From positions 3,966,001 through 4,030,000 of the forward strand of contig NZ_CP102845.1 in NCBI RefSeq assembly GCF_013307435.2: a DNA stretch of 64,000 bases, read 5' to 3'. The notes under the pieces are model-generated. The model was not told the DNA's origin, did no database searches, and saw nothing but the letters and a program-made list of their open reading frames with translations. The first letter of the stretch is position 1. Every line of letters begins with the position of its first letter. This DNA comes from Microvirga terrae (GTDB taxonomy: Bacteria > Pseudomonadota > Alphaproteobacteria > Rhizobiales > Beijerinckiaceae). The position numbers and the translations under genes were made by a program. This document shows positions 59,907 through 64,000 of this stretch, piece by piece.

Positions 59907-61241
59907 TCACGAACCCATCGTCTCCTCGAACCGCACCACCTCGCCCTGCGAGGGCGTCTCGAGCGAGCCGTCCCACATCACCACATTGCCGCGCACGACC
60001 GTGCCGACGGGCCAGCCCGTCACCTTCTTGCCGTCATAGGGCGTCCAGCCGCACTTGGAGGCGATCCAGGCGTTGGTGATCGTCTCGATGCGCTTGAGAT
60101 CGACGATCGTGAAATCGGCATCGTAGCCCACCGCGATGCGGCCCTTGTTGGCGATGCCGAAGAGGCGCTTGGGTCCGGCGCTGGTGAGATCGACGAAGCG
60201 CTCGAGCGTGAGCCTGCTGGCATTCACGTGGTCGAGCATGATCGGCACGAGGGTCTGCACGCCGGTCATGCCGGACGGCGTGTTGGGATAGCTCTTGTCC
60301 TTCTCCTCGCGCGTATGCGGCGCGTGGTCGGAGCCGAGAACGTCCGCGACGCCCTCGTCGAGGCCCTGCCAGAGCGCCGCGCGATGCAAGTCGTCGCGCA
60401 CGGGAGGGTTCATCTGGATGTAGGTGCCGAGGCGCTCGTAATCCTCCGGCCCGACGAGCGTCAGGTGATGGGGCGTGACCTCCGCGGTCACAAGGTCCTT
60501 GTGGTCCTTGAGAAGCGCCATCTCCTCGGCCGTCGTGATATGCAGCACGTGGATGCGCGCGCCCGTCTCGCGCGAGATGCGCACGAGGCGCCGCGTGCAG
60601 GCGAGCGCCACCTCGGCCGAGCGCCAGACCGGATGCGAGCGCGGGTCGCCCTCCACGCGAAGCCCCTTGCGCTCGCGCAGCATCGCCTCGTCCTCGGAAT
60701 GGAACGCGGCGCGGCGGCGGGTGCGCCGCAGGATGCTGGCGATGCCCTCGTCGTCCTCGACGAGAAGCGACCCGGTGGACGAGCCCATGAACACCTTGAT
60801 GCCGGCGGCGCCCGGCAGGCGCTCGAGTTCCGGCACGTCGGCGGCGTTCTCGTGCGTGCCGCCGACCCAGAAGGCGAAGTCGCAATGCATGCGGTGATGG
60901 CCGCGCCGCACCTTGTCGGCGAGCGCCTCCGGGGTCGTGGTCTGCGGATCCGTGTTGGGCATCTCGAACACCGCCGTGACGCCGCCCATGACGGCCGCGC
61001 GGGAGCCGGATTCGAGATCCTCCTTGTGGTCGAGGCCGGGCTCGCGGAAATGCACCTGGCTGTCGATCACGCCGGGCAGGATGTGCAGGCCCCTGCATTC
61101 GATCTCCCTGGCCGCGGAGGCCTGCGACAGGTCGCCGATGGCGGCGATCCGCCCGTCGCGCACGCCGATGTCGCGCTCCACGCGTCCGTCGTGGTTCACG
61201 ACGATGCCGCCTTTGAGGATCAGGTCGAAGGTCTGGGGCAT
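59907..61241 (-). CDS. pyrC: dihydroorotase
   Basis: 444 residues; the start at 61241 gives MPQTFDLILKGGIVVNHDGR. Amidohydrolase fold with LPGVIDSQVHFREPGLDHKE, where the usual first metal His (HxH) is Gln, then FEMPNTDPQTTTPEALADKV, the carbamylated-Lys region IKVFMGSSTGSLL, His in HVLHITTAEEMALL, and the metal Asp in DVLGSDHAPHTREEKDKSYP. Class I dihydroorotases of alphaproteobacteria often have this DSQVHFR form. Makes dihydroorotate in pyrimidine synthesis. Divergent from the YgfZ gene by 72 bp. Confidence 0.9.
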   Translation of the reverse strand: MPQTFDLILKGGIVVNHDGRVERDIGVRDGRIAAIGDLSQASAAREIECRGLHILPGVIDSQVHFREPGLDHKEDLESGSRAAVMGGVTAVFEMPNTDPQTTTPEALADKVRRGHHRMHCDFAFWVGGTHENAADVPELERLPGAAGIKVFMGSSTGSLLVEDDEGIASILRRTRRRAAFHSEDEAMLRERKGLRVEGDPRSHPVWRSAEVALACTRRLVRISRETGARIHVLHITTAEEMALLKDHKDLVTAEVTPHHLTLVGPEDYERLGTYIQMNPPVRDDLHRAALWQGLDEGVADVLGSDHAPHTREEKDKSYPNTPSGMTGVQTLVPIMLDHVNASRLTLERFVDLTSAGPKRLFGIANKGRIAVGYDADFTIVDLKRIETITNAWIASKCGWTPYDGKKVTGWPVGTVVRGNVVMWDGSLETPSQGEVVRFEETMGS

Positions 61242-61313
61242 GGCAATCTCATCCCTTGAGGCCGCTGCGGAACGGGCATATGTCACGCCTGGAAGAGCAA
61301 GGAGAGCGGGCAC

Positions 61314-62192
61314 ATGCCGTCAGTCCATCTGGCCGACCGGGGCGTGGTAAGGGTTTCGGGCGAGGACGCCAAGAGTTTTCTCGACAACCTCATCACGTGC
61401 GATCTGGACCGTGTGTCGGCGCACATGGCCCGCCTCGGCGCCCTGCTGACGCCCCAGGGCAAGATCCTGTTCGATTTTCTCGTGTTCCAGGCCCCGCAGG
61501 AGATCGGTGGCGCCTATTACCTCGACGTGCTGAAGGTCCACGCCCCGGATCTCGCCAAGCGGCTCGGGTTCTACAAGCTGCGGGCGAAGGTGGCGATCGA
61601 GGACCTGTCCGATTCGCTGGCCGTCGTGGCGGGCTGGGACGCTCCGAAGCCGGACGAGGAGGCGGGCCTCGTGGTCGACGACCCGCGCCTGCCGGGTCTC
61701 GGCTGGCGCGCCATCGTGGCGGCCCAGGATGCGGCGGAGTTCGGCCGGGATGCGGCGGAGGCCTATCACGCGCACCGCATCGCGCTCGGCGTCCCCGAGG
61801 GCGGCCGCGACTTCCTGTTCGGCGATGCCTTCCCGCACGAGGCCCTGATGGACCAGCTCCAGGGGGTGGATTTCGACAAGGGCTGCTATGTGGGCCAGGA
61901 GGTCGTCTCGCGCATGCAGCACCGGGGCACGGCCCGGACCAGGATCGTGCCGGCCCTCTACGAAGGCGGCTTCGCGGCGGATGTGGGCGTCGAGGTCACG
62001 GCCGGGGAGAAAGCCCTCGGCCGAACCGGGACCGGCGCCGAGGGCCGCGGCCTTCTGATGATCCGCCTCGACCGGGCGGCCGACGCGCTGCAAGCGGGCG
62101 AAACCATCCGGGCCGGCGGCATCCCGGTGCAGCTCGAGAAACCGGCCTGGATCCGCTTTCCCTTCCCGGGCGAAGCCGGCCCTGCGCCTTAA
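61314..62192 (+). CDS. ygfZ: YgfZ/GcvT-family folate-binding protein
   Basis: 292 residues. The start MPSVHLADRGVVRVSGEDAK is usual, with DNLITCDLDRVSAHMARLGA and the hallmark DKGCYVGQEVVSRMQHRGT (KGCYxGQE) at about residue 190. These tetrahydrofolate-dependent proteins support maturation or repair of certain Fe-S enzymes (family knowledge). It is divergent from the dihydroorotase gene and followed by a sensor kinase. Confidence 0.92.
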   Translation: MPSVHLADRGVVRVSGEDAKSFLDNLITCDLDRVSAHMARLGALLTPQGKILFDFLVFQAPQEIGGAYYLDVLKVHAPDLAKRLGFYKLRAKVAIEDLSDSLAVVAGWDAPKPDEEAGLVVDDPRLPGLGWRAIVAAQDAAEFGRDAAEAYHAHRIALGVPEGGRDFLFGDAFPHEALMDQLQGVDFDKGCYVGQEVVSRMQHRGTARTRIVPALYEGGFAADVGVEVTAGEKALGRTGTGAEGRGLLMIRLDRAADALQAGETIRAGGIPVQLEKPAWIRFPFPGEAGPAP

Positions 62193-62298
62193 GTTCTAGC
62201 CGGTTTCGAGGAACCACCGGGACCCATCGGGGTTATAGACCACTGGGCCTGATCATGCGCCAAAGAAACGCGGACGGTCCTGTCGGGGAATTTTCTGG

Positions 62299-64000
62299 AT
62301 GAATGCAGTGCCTGGTCATAGGACGTCGTCGGAGGGTCGCTTTCAACTCCTCGTCGACGCCGTCACGGATTACGCCATCTACATGCTCGACCCGACCGGT
62401 GTCGTGATCAGCTGGAATCCAGGCGCCCAGCGTTTCAAAGGCTATGTGGAAAGCGAGATCATCGGCGAGCATTTCTCGCGCTTCTACACGGACGAGGACA
62501 GGGCGACCGAGCTGCCGCGCCGCGCTTTGGAAACCGCCGCCCGCGAGGGCAAGTTCGAGGCGGAAGGCTGGCGGGTGCGCAAGGACGGCACCCGGTTCTG
62601 GGCGCATGTGGTCATCGACCCAATCCGCAGCCCGCACGGGGAGCTGATCGGCTACGCCAAGATCACCCGCGACCTCACCGAGAGAAAGCTGGCCCAGGAG
62701 GCCCTGAAGGAGAGCGAGGAGCGCTTCCGCCTGCTGGTCCAGGGCGTGACCGACTATGCCATCTACATGCTCGACCCCCAGGGCCGCGTGACGAACTGGA
62801 ATCCAGGCGCCCAGCGCATCAAGGGCTATGCGGAGAGCGAGATCGTCGGCGAGCATTTCTCGCGCTTCTACACGGACGAGGACCGGGCGACCGAGCTGCC
62901 GCGCCGCGCTTTGGAAACCGCCGCCCGCGAGGGCAAGTTCGAGGCGGAAGGCTGGCGGGTGCGCCGGGACGGCACACGGTTCTGGGCCAACGTCGTCATC
63001 GATCCAATCCGGAACGACCGGGGCGAGCTGATCGGCTATGCCAAGATCACCCGCGACATCACGGAACGCCGAGCGACGCAGGAGGCGCTCGAAGCGACGC
63101 AGCTGGCCCTTTTCCAGGCCCAGAAGATGGAGGCTGTCGGCCAGCTCACGGGCGGCGTCGCGCATGACTTCAACAACCTTCTGACGATCATCGTCAACAA
63201 CCTCGATCTCCTGACGCGCAACGCGCGCGATCCGCGCGACGTCAAGCTGATCGAGAGTGCGCAGCGCGCGGCCGAACGCGGCGCCAAGCTCACCCAGCAA
63301 TTGCTCGCCTTCTCCCGCCGCCAGCCCTTGCAGCCCGATGCGCACAATCCGAACACGCTCATCGAGGGCTTCGAGTCGGTTCTGCGGCGAGCCTGCGGCG
63401 AGATGATCCGGCTGCAGCTCTCGCTGCCTCAGCGGACCCGATGGGTCTCGGTCGACGCGCCTCAATTCGAGTCCGCGCTGCTCAACCTCATCGTCAACGC
63501 GCGCGACGCGATGCCGAAGGGCGGCTCCATCAAGATCATGACGGGAAACGCCACCCTCGGCGAGCAGGAAGCGGCAGCGTCGAACCTGCCGCCGGGCCAG
63601 TACGTCTCGATCGCCGTGCAGGACACCGGAACAGGCATGACGCCGGACATCGTCGAGCGCGTGTTCGAGCCCTTCTTCACCACCAAGGAGATCGGCAAGG
63701 GCACGGGCCTGGGACTGAGCCAGGTCTATGGCTTCGTGACCCAGTCGGGCGGCGCGATCAAGATCGACAGCACCCCCGGCCAGGGCACCAAGGTCATCAT
63801 GCTTCTGCCGGCCCAGGAGAGCGGCGACGAGGCGTCAGGGGAGGACGACGAGACGGAGCGTCCGGCCCGGGACAGCGCCGGGACCGTGCTGATCGTCGAG
63901 GACGAGCCCGCCGTCCTGGAGGTCGCGAGCGACATCTTCGACAGCCTCGGCTACGACGTGGTGACGGCGACCGACGCCAACGAGGCGCTCAAGGTTCTCG
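62299..64000 (+). CDS. tandem-PAS hybrid histidine kinase (cut by window end)
   Basis: At least 567 codons, incomplete at the 3' end. Two PAS domains (about 12-130 and 140-258) are almost identical (each with VTDYAIYMLDP, WNPGAQRxKGY and EHFSRFYTDEDRATELPRRA). Then a HisKA region with the phospho-accepting His in GGVAHDFNNLLTIIVNNLDL (about 290), an ATPase domain (NLIVNARDAMPKGGSIKI, FEPFFTTKEIGKGTGLGLSQ), and the start of a receiver domain (TVLIVEDEPAVLEVASDIFD). No membrane helix precedes it, so it senses a cytosolic signal such as redox, light or ligand bound to PAS. Confidence 0.92.
   Translation, partial: MNAVPGHRTSSEGRFQLLVDAVTDYAIYMLDPTGVVISWNPGAQRFKGYVESEIIGEHFSRFYTDEDRATELPRRALETAAREGKFEAEGWRVRKDGTRFWAHVVIDPIRSPHGELIGYAKITRDLTERKLAQEALKESEERFRLLVQGVTDYAIYMLDPQGRVTNWNPGAQRIKGYAESEIVGEHFSRFYTDEDRATELPRRALETAAREGKFEAEGWRVRRDGTRFWANVVIDPIRNDRGELIGYAKITRDITERRATQEALEATQLALFQAQKMEAVGQLTGGVAHDFNNLLTIIVNNLDLLTRNARDPRDVKLIESAQRAAERGAKLTQQLLAFSRRQPLQPDAHNPNTLIEGFESVLRRACGEMIRLQLSLPQRTRWVSVDAPQFESALLNLIVNARDAMPKGGSIKIMTGNATLGEQEAAASNLPPGQYVSIAVQDTGTGMTPDIVERVFEPFFTTKEIGKGTGLGLSQVYGFVTQSGGAIKIDSTPGQGTKVIMLLPAQESGDEASGEDDETERPARDSAGTVLIVEDEPAVLEVASDIFDSLGYDVVTATDANEALKVL

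Noticed and set aside
59703..61259. Plus-strand open frame of 518 codons
   Set aside because: Antisense to dihydroorotase; no domain visible.
62233..63465. Minus-strand open frame of 410 codons with an internal repeat
   Set aside because: Its repeat merely mirrors the tandem PAS domains encoded on the other strand.

Overview
The window looks like a chromosomal segment of an alphaproteobacterium of the order Hyphomicrobiales, most probably Methylobacteriaceae and Microvirga-like. This rests on high GC, a Tad/Flp pilus locus with Cpa-type genes, a RibBX-type riboflavin protein, paired citrate-synthase-like genes, a PRK-type dihydroorotase with a DSQVHFR motif, and abundant intergenic palindromes. 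The placement is inferred from protein character, not from a database search.

Region 1 (1-13.4 kb) is a rearranged Tad (tight adherence) pilus locus. On the minus strand run Flp pilin, prepilin peptidase CpaA, CpaB, CpaE, ATPase CpaF, TadB and TadC. The secretin CpaC and a small lipoprotein lie apart at the left edge. A plus-strand block between them carries a NarL-type response regulator, a TadG-like protein and two TadE-like minor pilins. A second pilin gene looks degenerate.

Region 2 (13.4-33 kb) is accessory DNA. It has small orphan genes (secreted, membrane and PilZ proteins), a histidine-phosphatase-like protein, an IS481-like element lying within an IS630-type transposase remnant, a truncated tRNA-Leu 5' half, a LexA/XRE-like HTH protein, a thermonuclease, and a beta-helix protein with one RTX motif. 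Its clearest structure is a 2.65-kb large-serine-recombinase element inserted inside the orfB gene of an IS3-family element. Removing the insert restores the transposase reading frame.

Region 3 (33-64 kb) is dense core genome: DoxX proteins, BioY, an MBL hydrolase, a DUF898-M48 peptidase-DUF1499 operon, MarR with a patatin, an L,D-transpeptidase, an HDAC-family deacetylase, HTH-RibBX, AroC, Kup, FabI, a CbpA-like co-chaperone, PdxH, an SDR, two divergent citrate-synthase homologues (one with an N-terminal HTH), a NUDIX protein, dihydroorotase, YgfZ, and the start of a tandem-PAS hybrid histidine kinase cut by the window edge. Two families of dispersed palindromic repeats fill its intergenic spaces and were not noticed left of about 36 kb.

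The most interesting points are the nested recombinase element with its recoverable target site; the HTH-RibBX fusion with a 9-bp-arm palindrome 24 bp upstream of its start, which suggests autoregulation; the HTH-citrate synthase divergent from its paralogue; and the tRNA-Leu fragment at an IS junction. I saw no CRISPR array, no intact tRNA or rRNA gene, and no recognisable anti-phage system.
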